Shown here piece by piece: positions 52,694 through 63,742 of a DNA stretch of 64,000 bases (position 1 is its first letter; every line of letters starts with the position of its first letter). The stretch comes from Rhodosorus marinus (Eukaryota; Rhodophyta; Stylonematophyceae; Stylonematales; Stylonemataceae). The notes under the pieces were generated by a model. It was not told the origin of the DNA. It ran no database searches and saw only the letters and a program-made list of their open reading frames with translations. The stretch spans positions 62,001 to 126,000 of the forward strand of contig JAMWBK010000008.1 of assembly GCA_029953675.1 (NCBI GenBank), given 5' to 3'. A program made the translations under genes and the position numbers.

Positions 52694-55600
52694 ACTACTT
52701 CCAGCGAGAGTGGTGAGGCAGGGGAGCAGACTGAGGGCATGGCGGTGGAGGACGCCCAGGTTACTTTGCTGAAGCCCGCGGGATCCGTTCCGCGAGCCTC
52801 GCGGAGTGGGAGGCTCACGACTTTGGTGCGGATGGGAGGTAAGAGAGCGAGGACCGACTCCCCCGGGTCTAAGGGGGAGAAGCACGATTAGCGCTCCAGG
52901 CACGGCTGCGAGGTCGCAGCCTATGGATCTACAGTCTTATGTCCTGAAGGAGGGCGGAGACTGGGGCATTTGGCGTACGCGTTTTCGGAGTTGGCTCCGG
53001 CGGTGGATTTCTTTGGAAGGAGGCTCGCTTCCCCTCCGTGGGGGCATTCCCCCAGTCGTCCTTCCTCGTGGAGACCTTCTAGTAGCTGGAACCATTCTCG
53101 ATTTCATCTTCACGAGCCTGGCTCGCAACATTCGGGACACAGTCATTTGGGTTTTTCTGGGGGTCATGCCGCGCCTGATTCTGGCCCCCATTCACACATC
53201 GGAGCGCAGATGGCGAGTACGAGACCGACTGGCCCTGTTCTTGAAGGGAGACTTCGAAGTACTACAGCGCAGCTATTTGGCGTCGTCAGCACCATCCGCC
53301 CGTCGGACTCGGCATGGCACAGTGTCGCCCGTGCCAGCTCGAGTACAGAAATTGGTAGCAGTGGGCGATTTAAGTCGAGCGGCGCGGGTTTTGGAGGGCC
53401 AGGCGCCTGTCCTCCCCTACGATGATAGTCTCGCCCAGACGGTGTCGTCTTTGTTCCCTGAGTCCGACGTGGATTTGTCCCCTGAATTCGAGGTATTCTT
53501 GGACCGTCCGGAGTTGGCCAGGTTTCGCATCGATCTGACCCTCAGTGAGTCTGACCTGGAGGATTTGCTTCGTACCTCGCGTCGGGGACGCTGTCCCGGA
53601 CCCTCCGGACTAAGAACAGAGCTATTGCAGGCCCTGAGCCAGCCTGGCCAGAGCGCGCTTCTGAGGATCCTTAACAAGTTGTTCCAGGGCGTATCGGGTG
53701 CGTCCGCGCCATGGGAACATCTCCGGCAGGCACAGCTTTGCTTGCTCACGAAACCTGACCACCAGCCGGCCCACCCGCGTCTCCGGCCGATAGGGATGGT
53801 GGAGAGCCTACGGAAGTTAGCCGGGAGGTGGCTATGCCAGCGCCTTTGCCAGCGCGTCACAGCTTTTATGGCGCCCTTGCAAGTAGGGGTGGGATTTTCT
53901 GGGGGTTGCGAACTGATCACCCATGGGATCGAGCTAGAACGCGCCAGTAGGCCGGAGTGGGGAGTCTTGGTGGTTGATTTCCGGAACGCATTCAACAGCG
54001 TGTCGCGGACGCATGCGCTAGAGGTGCTCCGACGTGTGTTTCCGGAGGCGTGGCCGTTTCTATCGGGTATTTACGGAGGGGAGAGCCTCCCCTACTTGAC
54101 AACGGAGGGCACTGTTTTTCAAGCACATACTGGCGTCCAACAAGGCGACCCTTGCGGACCTCTTCTTCATGCCTGTGCCCTACAGCTCGTACTTTTACGT
54201 CTTTCGACTGAGGTCTCGGATCTTCGAATCTGCGCGTACCACGATGACGTAACATTGCTGGGCACCCCTGACACCCTGGCTAGGGGACTGACCGCGATCG
54301 AAGCGATTGCACGTCGCGTCGGTTTGACTGTGGAAACAGAAAAATGTCGCTTTCTCCCCCCCGAGGGACGTGTCGCTGAACTCTCTGCCACCCACTCTGC
54401 GACTAACCAGCGAACGTGAAGGGTTCGAACACCACGGCGTCGGATTGGGGACTGACAACTTTGTCCAAGCATCCTGCGAGCGAGTTTTGGCACGGCACAA
54501 GCAACTCACCGACGCCATTGAGCACCTACCCGACAGCATGCTGCAATCGGCCTGCTTGCTTTCCCGCTTTTGTGCCGGTCCCAGACTCAACTACTGGTTG
54601 CGCAGCCTGCCTCCAGCTTGGGGCTCGTGGATCGCGGCTAAAGCCGACGAAATGACCCTGCAACACTGGGGAACGCTCTTGGATGAGCCCCTCGATCTTG
54701 AAGCTGCTCCCGACAGGGACTTTATCCGTGCACAGATCGCTCTACCGTTGCGATTAGGGGGATTCGGCGTCGCAGACCGTGGGCTGGTATGCTCGCCAGC
54801 GGCGGTTGCCTCCTGGGCTACCGCGCTGCGAACGTTGGTGACCTTCCGGATGCGAAGTGCCTGCCTCTTGGCTCGAGCTTTGACCAACGAGGATCCAGTG
54901 ACCCTGCCGCCCCCGCTTTTGACAATTTATGATGGTCTTCAACACGCGTTCAGGAGGTGCAACGCCGTGCCGGACGCAAATCGGTCCCGCTCTCGTTCCT
55001 GGAGGGAGCTGTTATGGGGACGAGCTGAAGCGATTGAGGATTGTCCCCTCGACCGAGTTCTTGCCGATGACGGAGAGGCTAGCCCCGGGTCCCCTGTTGC
55101 AGACTACCCGGGTTTGAGCCGATTGTGGAGCTCCCGCACTGATGTGATTCAACATAGCCTCACCTGGGGCCAACACAGTGCCGCTCACACAGTCATGCTC
55201 AATTCTCCTCTCACGCCGCCTACCACTGCCGCTCGTCTCCGCGGCATGGGAGGCCACCTCTCGCACTTGTGGTTAACCACTCTACCGTCGTCATTGAGTC
55301 ATCGTCTCGATGCTTTCCAGTTCCGTTCTGCCGCACGGATCTATCTCGGTTTGCCACAGGCTCCGTGGCACTCTAATCGGCCGTCTTTCTGTCAGGGATG
55401 TGAGAGCCGGATTGACGCTTGTGGCTACCACTTCCTGGGTTCCTGCGGACTGTTGCGAGGTCTCCGTACGAGGCGTCACACTCGCCTCAAGTACATCCTC
55501 AGCGAATTTTTGACTCGAATAGGGCATACGGTTGAGGTTGAGTCGGAACTGCCCAGATCCATCTCGGACTCTGCACCGCCCCGTTGTATAGCCGATCTCC

Positions 55601-56057
55601 TCGTCTCCGACGCTGCTGCCAGACGCTCAACATATGTGGACCTTGCGATTACCTGCCCCGTGGCCAGCGCCCACCTCACCGCAGCCGCCCGCCGCCGGGG
55701 GGCTGCGGCTTCAGCCCTTCGAAGAGTTAAGGAACGACGGTGTGCTGAGAGCATGGCCAGTCTGCCTTGCGCTGAGGGTCGCTCTCACCGGTTCCAGCCA
55801 TTCATTGTGGAAAGCTTTGGTCACGTGGATAAGTCGGGTTTAGAGTGGTTGCGGAAATGTTTTGCTGAGCATCCTACTGAATATTTGGCGCTCTTGAGGC
55901 GTTTAAGTGTCTCCCTTTGGCGATATTCCAGCGACATGCTGTCCGAGGCGCGCCATCGGCGCCTGGGGTTGCATACTTCCCTCCCTAGTTATTAGTTCAT
56001 CTTCACGCCTTGCGTAGCGCTTCAGGCTATGCTAGTAAAGTCCAGTAAAGTCCAGTC
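52694..56057 (+). mobile_element. Family A copy with complete-length ORF2
   Basis: It has the last ~65 codons of ORF1 (to 52891), the junction palindrome (52904-52921), ORF2, 3' UTR and a two-unit tail. Right TSD CATTGTAGAGCG lies at 56058-56069, 12 bp, matching 52103-52114, so both A copies entered the Spondin gene as one compound event or the second by recombination. Confidence 0.88.
52923..55995 (+). pseudogene. Family A ORF2 with the shared C7 frameshift
   Basis: All RT and RLE motifs as in the intact copy. The frame breaks after CRFLPP at a seven-C run (~54356-54362), the same indel as in the 27848 copy, and resumes to 55995. Apart from this one base it would be full length. Confidence 0.88.
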
Positions 56058-56366
56058 CATTGTAGAGCGACCGCCTCTACACAGCGGCTAAAAAAGCCAA
56101 ATTCACGGCAACAATCACCCTCATTCGTCTCACCCATGGCAAATGCCTCTATACATGCGGGCCTCACTGTCTGCCCACAGTCGGCGATTATTTCACAGCT
56201 CGTTGGCACAGGCGTGGGATTGCTATGACATAACCCGCTAGCATCCTCCATACTATCAAGAGTCCCATCAGCTAGGCAGTTCCTAGCGCCTCTGTCGTCA
56301 AGACAGACATATGTCGAATAGATAGCATTGCAACACTTGGTGAGGCCGTCCTCATCATTAGTAAGT

Positions 56367-56494
56367 GAATGAATGAATGGTTTAATCGGAGGCTGAAAAA
56401 AAAAAAAAACCCCGAGGGGAAAAAAAGACTAAGCGCGGCGAAGTACTCGCGCCTCCAACATCAAAGCGGCATTCATGCGCCACAGCAGGAAACT
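56367..56494 (-). mobile_element. Family C copy in the Spondin gene
   Basis: Only FLLWRMNAALMLEARVLRRA, the 3' UTR and a GAATGAATGAATGG-type tail. CCTCATCATTAGTAAGT (17 bp) occurs at 56350-56366 and again at ~56511-56527, with an extra CCTCATCATTAG between, suggesting slippage during insertion. Confidence 0.85.
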
Positions 56495-57253
56495 CCTCAT
56501 CATTAGAAACCCCTCATCATTAGTAAGTAGGGCTAGGCTGCATTCGGGAGTAGTAAAAACTCCGCAGTGCTCCAGCGTCTCCACGCAGAAGGCGCTGGGA
56601 GTCGGCTGTGATTTGCAAACTTCAACCCCAGTATTCGCTAGTTCCACGATTTCTTTTGACAGGCATGGTTCGAGATTATCACCAAAACATATCTGAGTGG
56701 ATAATATTTGACTGCAGCAGGGTTCTAGCAGCTCTGAATCTCCCGAAGCCAAAGCGGTGGCGCAAGATGTTTCCAGCAGAGGGAGGCAGATCTGGACGGT
56801 CTCGAAGCAGCTCTGCCTGTGGGCAGTGTTGCTACAAGTAACATCCGCGCTCTCCAGCAAAGCTATGTACTCCGGTGGAATACATTTATCAAAATCGTCA
56901 CCCACACAAGCGTAGAAGTTTGCCAGCTGATTGCAGCATCCTGCTGCCACCTCTTCTTCATTTCCATTCGCCATGGCAAGAATACAACTCGTAGACGCCA
57001 TCGAGACACACTGTACAGCGGCCTCACATCCTGGAACAACTTCCTGCCCGTGAACCACCAGTGTAGACAGGGCGATCCCCAACAAAACCAACGAAACGCG
57101 TTTCCACATCATTTTATCAACGAAAAGCTCTGAGGAGAACCAAAACCAAAACAAAACCGCAATCCCGCCTATACCCCCCAACCCCACGCACGCTCTCCTC
57201 ATCCACAGGCCAGCGGTTGGACATCAATGTAAATACCCTTCTCTCCCTACATG

Positions 57254-57490
57254 AATGAATGACTTAATCGGAGGTCGAGGGGGGGAAACGAAAGGACTAA
57301 GCGGAGCGAAGATCACGCCCCTACAACATAGAACAGCGTTCATGCGCTGCAGTAAGGAAGAACCAAGATTGAAGACGGTCGGGAGCAATTATGGAACATC
57401 TCTGGAGGCCAGCGAGAGCCAACAGAGTCCATAAACCCAATGAATACAGGTTACCGAGCGATATGCATGGCGGCAAAACGCCAGGTCTGG
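57254..57490 (-). mobile_element. Old family C 3' end
   Basis: GACTTAATCGGAGGTCGAGG, GCAGTAAGGAAG, GATTGAAGACGGTCGGGA and CCAACAGAGTCCATAAACCC follow family C order with many changes. No open frame remains. Confidence 0.7.
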
Positions 57491-57575
57491 CTTCAATTGA
57501 AATATCCTCTTTGCTCCAGGTTTGCTTTTTTGGTTTTTGTATAGCCTGAAGCGCTACGCAAGGCGTGAAAAGGGA

Positions 57576-60575
57576 CTAAGAACTAGGTAGGGAAGCGTGC
57601 AAACCCAGGCGCCTATGGCGCGCCTGAGCAAGCATGCTGCTCGAGTAGCGCCACAGAGAGACGCTTAAACGACGCAAAAGTTCCAAATATTCGACAGGAT
57701 GCTCAGCAAAACATTTCCGCAGCCACTCCAAACCCGACTTTTCCACGTGGCCAAAGCTTTCCACAATGAAAGGCTGGAACCTGTGTGAGCGACCCTCTAC
57801 ACAAGGCAGACTGGCCATACTCTCAGCGTACCGTCGTTCCTTCACTCGGCGAAGGGCAGAAGCGGCTGCCCCCCGGCGGCAGGCGGCAGCAGTGAGATGG
57901 GCGCTGGCAACAGGGCATGTAATCGTGAGGTCCACATATGTTGAGCGTCTGGCCGTAGCGTCGAAGACAAGAAGATCTGCGATACAGCGGGGCGGCACTG
58001 TTTCCGAGACCGATCAGCTCCGATTCCACCTCCACCGTGTGCCCTACCCAAGTCAAACTTTCGCTAAGAATGTATTTGAAGCGAGTGTGACGCCTCGTAC
58101 GAAGACCTCTCAACAATCCGCATGAGCCTAAGAAGTGGTAACCACAAGCATCAATCCGACTCTCACATCCCTGACAGAAAGACGGCCGATTATTTTATTA
58201 GAGTTCCACGGAGCTTGTGGCAAACCCAGGTAGATCCGTGCCGCAGAGCGGAACTGGAAGGCATCGAGACGGTGACCCAGTGACGATGGCAGCGTGGTTA
58301 ACCACAAGTGCGATAGATGGCCTCCCATGCCGCGGAGGCGAGCAGCGGTGGTAGGCGGTGTGAGGGGAGAGTTGAGCAAGATTGCGTGAGCGGCACTGTG
58401 TTGGCCCCAGGTTAGGCTATGTTGAATCACATCAGTGCGTGAGCTCCACGATCGGCTCAGACCCGGGTAATCTGCAACCGGTGACCCGGGATCAACTTCC
58501 CCCCGTCGGCGAGTACTCTGTCGATGGGAGAGTCCTCGCTCGCCTCCGCTCGTCCCCACAACAGCTCCTTCCAGGAGCGAAATCTGGATCGATTCTCGTC
58601 CGGCACGGCGTTGCACTTACTGAACGCCTGTTGCAGACCATCATAGATACTCAAAAGCGGCGGCGGAAGGGTCACCGGGTCTTCGCTAGTCAGTGCTCGA
58701 GCCAAAAGGCAGGCACTCCGCATCCGAAAACTCACCAAGGTACGAAGCGCGGTAGCCCAGGAGGCGACCGCCGCAGGCGAGCATACGAGTCCACGGTCTG
58801 CAACACCAAATCCACCTAATCGCAAAGGTAGAGCGAGCTGAGCCCGAATTAAATCCCTGTCTGGAGCAGATTCGGGATCCAAGGGTTCATCCAAGAGCGT
58901 TCCCCAATGCTTCAGCATCATCGCGTCGGCCTTGCCGGCGATCCACGCTCCCCAATGCGGTGGTAGGCTGTGCAACCAATAGTTGAGCCGGGGACCGGCG
59001 CAGAAGCGGGAAAGCAAGCATGCAGATTGCAGCGTGCTTTCAGGCAGACGCTCAATGGCGTCAGTCAACTGTTTGTGTCTGGCCAAGACCCGTTCGCAAG
59101 AGGCTTGAACGAAATTGGCACTCCCTAAACCCACTCCATGGTGCTCGAGCCCTTCACGTTCACCGATGAGGCGCAGACGAGGCGGCAAGGAGGCCAGCGA
59201 AACTTCACTCGGGCGGAGAAAACGGCATTTTGTAGGTTCGACGATCAGACCTACTCCACGTGCAATCGCTTCGATCTGGGTCAACGCCTGAGCCAGGGTC
59301 TCAGGGGTGCCCAGCAACGTGACGTCGTCGTGATAAGCGCAGATACGAAGTTCCGGAACCTCAGTCGCGAGACGCAGGAGAACGAGCTGCAATGCACAGG
59401 CGTGAAGGACCGGCCCACAAGGATCGCCTTGTGGCACTCCAGTATGCGCCTCAAAAACAGTGCCCCGCGTTGTCCAGTAAGGGAGGCTTCCCCCTCCGTA
59501 AATACCCGATAGAAAAGGCCAGGCCTCCGGGAAGTTCCTGCGAATCACCTCTAGAGCATGCTTCCGCGAAACGCTGTTGAAGGCGTTGCGGAAGTCAACC
59601 ACAAAAACGCCCCACTCCGGCCTGTTGGCTCTTCCAGCTCAATCGCATGCGTGATCAATTTACAACCCCCAGAGAATCCCACCCCTACTTGCAAAGGCGC
59701 CAGAAAAGCTGCTACCCGCTGGCGAAGGTGCTGGCAAATCCACCTCCCAGCTAATTTCCTGAGGCTCTCGACCATACTGATCGGTCGGAGACGCGGATGT
59801 GCCGGCTCGTGGTCGGGTTTCGTGAGCAAGCAAAGTTGTGCCCGCCGGAGATGATCCCACGGGGCCGACGCACCTCCTGCGCCCTGAAACAGCGAGTTGA
59901 GGATCTTCACCAGTGCGCCCCGGCCAGCGTTGCTCAAGGCCTGCAAGACTTCCGTCCGTAGCCCGGAAGGTCCGGAGTAACTCCTCCAGATCAGACTCCT
60001 TGAGCGTCAGGTCAAGGCAAAATCTCGCCAACTCCGGACGGTCCATGAACGACACGAATTCAGGGAGCAATTCCACGTCGGAAGAAGGGAACAAAGCCGA
60101 CACCGTCGGGTCGAGACTTTCTTCGTAAGGGAGGACAGCCGCCTGGCCCTCCAAAACCCGTGCCGCTCGACTCAAGTCGCCAACCGCCACCAATCTCTGC
60201 ACTCGAGCCGTCAGAGGCGAGACTGTTCCAGCCCGAGCCCGATCGGCGGCTACCTCGGATGACGCCAAGTAACTTTCTTGCAACGCCTCGAATTCGCCCT
60301 TCAGGAATAGTGTCAACCGCTCGCGAACTCTCCATCGGCGCTCTGGTGTGCAAACAGGGGCCAGGATCAACCGCGGCATGACGCCCAGGAGTTCCAACAT
60401 AACCGCGTCGCGTCGGATGCGCGCGAAACTCAAGAAGATGAAGTCAAGAATGGTCCCAGCCCTGGAGAGCTCTCTGCGAGGGAGGAAGAGAGGCGGAATC
60501 CTGCCCCGGAGGGGTAGGGAGCCTCCTTCCAAAGAAATCCACCGCCGGAGCCAACTTCGCAGCCGATCCAGAGGA
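57576..60575 (-). pseudogene. Diverged family A ORF2, several frameshifts
   Basis: Blocks in order: EGGSLPLRGRIPPLF, VMPRLILAPV, RDLSRAAR-type region, LCLLTKPDHEPAHP, RPISMVESLRKLAGRW, VGVGFSGGCKLI, VDFRNAFNSVSRKH, GVPQGDPCGP, AYHDDVTLLG, then the thumb, a damaged CCHC and RLE (PPRCIADLLVFD, STYVDLTITC). Frameshifts near 59970, 59630, 58470 and 58190 and a short insertion near 58195. The start region is lost with the junction deletion. Confidence 0.85.
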
Positions 60576-60576
60576 C

Positions 60577-62202
60577 CTAATCACCTTTCTCCCCCTTAGA
60601 CCCGGGGGAGTCGGTCCTCGCACGTTTACCTCCTAACCGCACCAAAGAAGTCAACCGTCCACTCCGCGAGGCCCTCGGTATGGCTCCCCGGGGCTTCCAC
60701 AAAGTAATAGGGGGGTTCTCAACCGACATGCCCTCTGGCTCCCCTTCCTCGCCACTCGCACTGGAAGTGGTGCTGGGAGTAGGGCCCTCTAATACCCCCA
60801 ACTGGAGCAGCTCGGCCTTGTGACTCGAGGTCAGCACAAGGCGCCTCTCATGGTCGAAACAGGTAGAGACGGCGGCGCGCAGATGGCGTGGACCCGACGC
60901 GAAACGCACCAAAAGTATCCGCTCAATGCGATGAATGCGAAGCCAATAGATGGCTGCGGCTTTCATACTAGACTCGAGCTCGGAGAGCCCCGCTGTTTCT
61001 CCTGGAGACAGGAAAGTTCCCGAGAAACGGCCGAACTCGAAATGCAGGACGACCTGAGGGTGAGAACGCAACCAGCGGGCGCTCTCAGGCCACTGCTCGG
61101 TAGGCTTCGCCAGCAGGGCCTGCAGGTACGTGGCTGCGGTTGCAGCGACCACAAAAAGGACATCGTGGCCCTCATAATTCGCGAAGATAAAGTCTTCACG
61201 GCGTAACCCCAAAGACTCCGCAAACGTATTCCGGAAATCGCGCATGGGTGGGACCTGGCCCCGTGTAGTCTGGGGCCGGACGTTGCGCACCCAGAGAAAT
61301 TGCAAATTCGTCGCTTCAGGTCCGCCTTGCGGCTCGCGAGAGGGCAAAAATCGTAGCATAGCCGCCGTCCGTGCGGTTGTGGTGCCCTTCCGCAAAACCG
61401 AGGCGTAAGAGGGGCCCCCTTTGGGGCCACCGCGTGCCCCCGCCTGGGCCTGGAGCTGTCGCCCACCTGAGGGCTGGCCAAGGACAGGAAAGTCTGCTCC
61501 CGCTGAGGGGGCGTTCGCAGGGTTAGGCTGAGCTTCTCCGTTGCCCCCCATGACCGAGCGCGGAAGCTCGGTTTGGCCCTGCTGTACACCCCCCGGAACC
61601 GTCCCGTCCCCGCTAGTCCCACCAGCCCTCGCCTGTCCCGGGACAAGTCCATGTTGACTGTCCTGGAGATGTTGACTGTCATCAGTCAACGTGGCCACGC
61701 GGGGGGATTTCAAACTGGACTTTGCTAGCATAGCCTGAAGCGCTACGCAAGGCGTGAAGATGAACTAATAACTAGGGAGGGAAGTATGCAACCCCAGGCG
61801 CCGATGGCGCGCCTCGGAAAGCATGTCGCTGGAATATCGCCAAAGGGAGACACTTAAACGCCTCAAGAGCGCCAAATATTCAGTAGGATGCTCAGCAAAA
61901 CATTTCCGCAACCACTCTAACCCGGATTTCAAACTACTACCTGAGTTTGAATTTCCCACCGAAACCTGTCCCAATTCCATCCCACCAAGCTCCTGGGTTA
62001 GCTGAGGCAGGACGCCTCGATCTCCCGCAGCTGTGATAAGGCTAGTGACCGCCGAGAGTAGGGCGCGCACTTGAGTGCCAGAGGCACCCTCCAAGTCAAC
62101 CTGTGAAGAAAAGGTGCCGCAGATGACGCGAACACTCAGTCCACCAGAGGGGAGTGCCTCCTTGTTATAGGGCTCCGTGGAGCTCGGAGATACCCCTGTC
62201 AT
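60577..62202 (-). pseudogene. Diverged family A ORF1, split by a small A insertion
   Basis: ATG 62202 (MTGVSPSSTEPYNKEAL) opens the conserved N-terminal region (SAVTSLITAAGDRGVLPQL). After the 61717-61923 insertion the frame continues SPRVATLTDDSQH, SYASVLRKG, RNVRPQTTRGQVPPMRDF, DVLFVVAATAATYL and a tail GGKRARTDSPGSKGEKGD ending 60577. Without the insertion and one TSD copy it would read through. Confidence 0.82.
61717..61923 (-). mobile_element. Short family A copy with 12-bp TSD
   Basis: Last ~55 codons (GLEWLRKCFAEHP to SLPSY), 3' UTR and one unit (GCAAAGTCC). GGATTTCAAACT lies at 61705-61716 and 61924-61935. It belongs to the young subfamily, so it entered the older copy later. Confidence 0.93.
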
Positions 62203-62458
62203 CCTGAGAAGATGGGCAAAGGAACTACCAAAGAAACCTCTCCAAGAAAATAATTGACCACACGACTCAATTAGGGAAAGCCCCTCAACGCACCCCCACG
62301 TGAGAGAGAGACAGTTGCAGTTGCAACGGCACACCCCGGAAAATCGGGGGGAAGGACTACCAGAGGAAGCGCTTCCCACAAACAAACACGCTCGCGACCG
62401 AAAAAGATTCAAAACCCCACTTCTTCGGCCCCCAAATCCTAGCCCAAACAGTATTGAC

Positions 62459-62467
62459 CATTCGTTC
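62459..62467 (+). repeat. Tail-only family C insertion (9 nt)
   Basis: CATTCGTTC flanked by GTATTGAC at 62451-62458 and 62468-62475. It is very short, so this could be chance, but it matches the pattern at 38294, 49378 and 63719. Confidence 0.6.
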
Positions 62468-62595
62468 GTATTGACATGCATCAAAAACATTGTTTCATGG
62501 TTTCGTTTTATAAAAATGTGGTGACGTATTCTTTTTTCTCTTCTACAGCCATCGTTTAAATTGGATTTTTAGTGGACGTCATTGAAAAATAAAAC

Positions 62596-62732
62596 ACTGT
62601 CGAATTGCATCTGAAACACGGTTTCTATCGGTTTTATAAAAAAATGGGAGATACTCTTTTTCTTTTTCCACACCCCTTGTCCATTTTTGATTTAATCGGA
62701 GACTGAAATAAAAAACCCGGAGGAGAACCAAG
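62596..62732. repeat. Direct repeat, left copy (~137 bp)
   Basis: GAATTGCATCTGAAACAC, then CTATCGGTTTTAT, GGGAGATACTC, a T/C-rich run and a C-type end (GATTTAATCGGAG). It repeats at 63038-63174 with roughly 6% differences. A weaker partial third copy may lie at ~62490-62550. Confidence 0.8.
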
Positions 62733-63037
62733 CCGCAAAGAGATCAAATACGCGGGGGCTTTGCCTTCCCCTGGTGTTCGTGCTTCGGCACTAGCACATC
62801 GCTAGGTACCCCTGATCATTGAGTGCTTTGGGTTCATGGACTCTGTTGGTTCTCGCTGGCTTCGGGAGTTGTTCCGCGAACGCCCTGACCGTCTTCAATC
62901 GTTGTTTACCCGCTTAAGTTTCCTGCTGTGGCGCATGAATGCCGCTTTGATGTTGGAGGCGCGAGTTCTTCGCCGCACTTAGTCTTTTTTTCCCCTCGGG
63001 GTTTTTTTTTTCAGCCTCCGATTAAACCATTCGTTTC
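62733..63037 (+). mobile_element. Family C copy between long direct repeats
   Basis: Starts at RKEIKYAGALPSPGV-type sequence. An in-frame TAG occurs after ALAHR (~62803), then GFMDSVGSRWLREL to LEARVLRRT (~62981), 3' UTR and CATTCGTTTCG tail. Confidence 0.85.
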
Positions 63038-63260
63038 GTCGTTGAATTGCATCTGAAACACCGTTTCTATCGGTTTTATGAAAAAATGGGAGATACTCTT
63101 TTTCTTTTTCCACACCCCTTGTCCATTTTTTGATTTAATCGGAGGCTGAAATAAAAAGCCTGGAGGAGAAACAAGAAAGACGAAGCGCAGTGACGATCGC
63201 CTCCAACATCAAATCAGCGTTCATTCGCCACAGAAGGAAGCTCAAGAAGGATTGAAAACG
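63038..63260 (-). repeat. Direct repeat, right copy, with old family C 3' end
   Basis: 63038-63174 repeats 62596-62732. From ~63133 the minus strand reads a diverged C 3' end (FLLWRMNADLMLEAIV then the T-rich 3' UTR). Confidence 0.7.
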
Positions 63261-63524
63261 TACTTTTCCCCTCCCAGTTCGCTCCTTCAGCCTCCGAGTA
63301 TCTATTCTTTTATTCGGTGTGGTGCAGCTCATCGACAAGCAAAATTTCTTCTGGGAAAACAACCCCAACAGTCGTTGCAACCCTCAAATCAGTAAAAAGT
63401 AGTTATAATCAAGAGAGTATTTGCGGCCGTATCATTCACGAAGACTCCGCATCATTCCCAAAGACTCCTCATGTAAGCTACTTTGATGTTGGATTACGAG
63501 GGTTTCCGTCCTAAGAGTTGGAAA
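63261..63524. other. Spacer
   Basis: TTCAGCCTCCGAGTATC near 63287 resembles a C 3' end. Nothing else is recognised; the short open frame at 63317-63514 has no family signature. Confidence 0.35.
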
Positions 63525-63625
63525 GGAGAGCCACAGACGCTTGAGGTGCGAGAACTTCAGTGCGCTTAGTCCTTTTTTTTGCTTGGGGTTTTTTACTTCA
63601 GTCTCCGATTAAATCGTTAATTCAG
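63525..63625 (+). mobile_element. Old family C-like 3' end
   Basis: CTTGAGGTGCGAGAACTTC, GTGCGCTTAGTCC, a T-run, GGGGTTTTTT and CAGTCTCCGATTAAATCG keep the C 3' order with changes. Confidence 0.65.
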
Positions 63626-63718
63626 AATCCCCCCCCTTAATAATTAATTCCGATGATCCCCGAAAATCTTCTGGAGAACAGGGTCGGCATTACAGCACGG
63701 TAAGCCCTTCCCAGGAAC

Positions 63719-63732
63719 GAACGAACGAATGG
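63719..63732 (-). repeat. Tail-only family C insertion (14 nt)
   Basis: GAACGAACGAATGG (the minus-strand C end CCATTCGTTCGTTC) is flanked by perfect TCCCAGGAAC at 63709-63718 and 63733-63742. Confidence 0.85.
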
Positions 63733-63742
63733 TCCCAGGAAC

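Larger units (their letters stand above)
51396..57112 (-). pseudogene. Secreted Cys-rich/Spondin_N host gene, broken by insertions
   Basis: Three pieces join in frame when insertions and TSDs are removed: 57112-~56528, 56366-56070 and 52114-51396, ~530 codons. The start MMWKRVSLVLLGIALSTLVVHG is a signal peptide. The N-terminal two-thirds has repeated Cys modules (CxxAVQCV..CI.A..NG....AAGCCNQL..FYACVGDD; five or so copies). The C-terminal part reads KVSVAWSWSSTTHPNTYP, LSPFVLASHGKDYTLWSKLGYSSGGV, then AVAETGN and SEISMLAPSADWF, the Spondin_N pattern of extracellular matrix proteins. A TAG (51616-51618) interrupts Spondin_N, and family A cuts off its end at 51396. No intron signal is needed. 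Confidence 0.8.
57541..62450 (-). mobile_element. Diverged family A element, near full length
   Basis: 5' UTR with palindrome GGAAGCGCTTCC (62365-62376), ORF1, ORF2 and a CTTGCGTAGCGCTTCAGGCTATA-type 3' end. The 10-mer tail is replaced by A-rich sequence (CAAAAACC). It is clearly a separate subfamily, diverged in protein and 3' end. The ORF1/ORF2 palindrome region is deleted. Confidence 0.85.
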
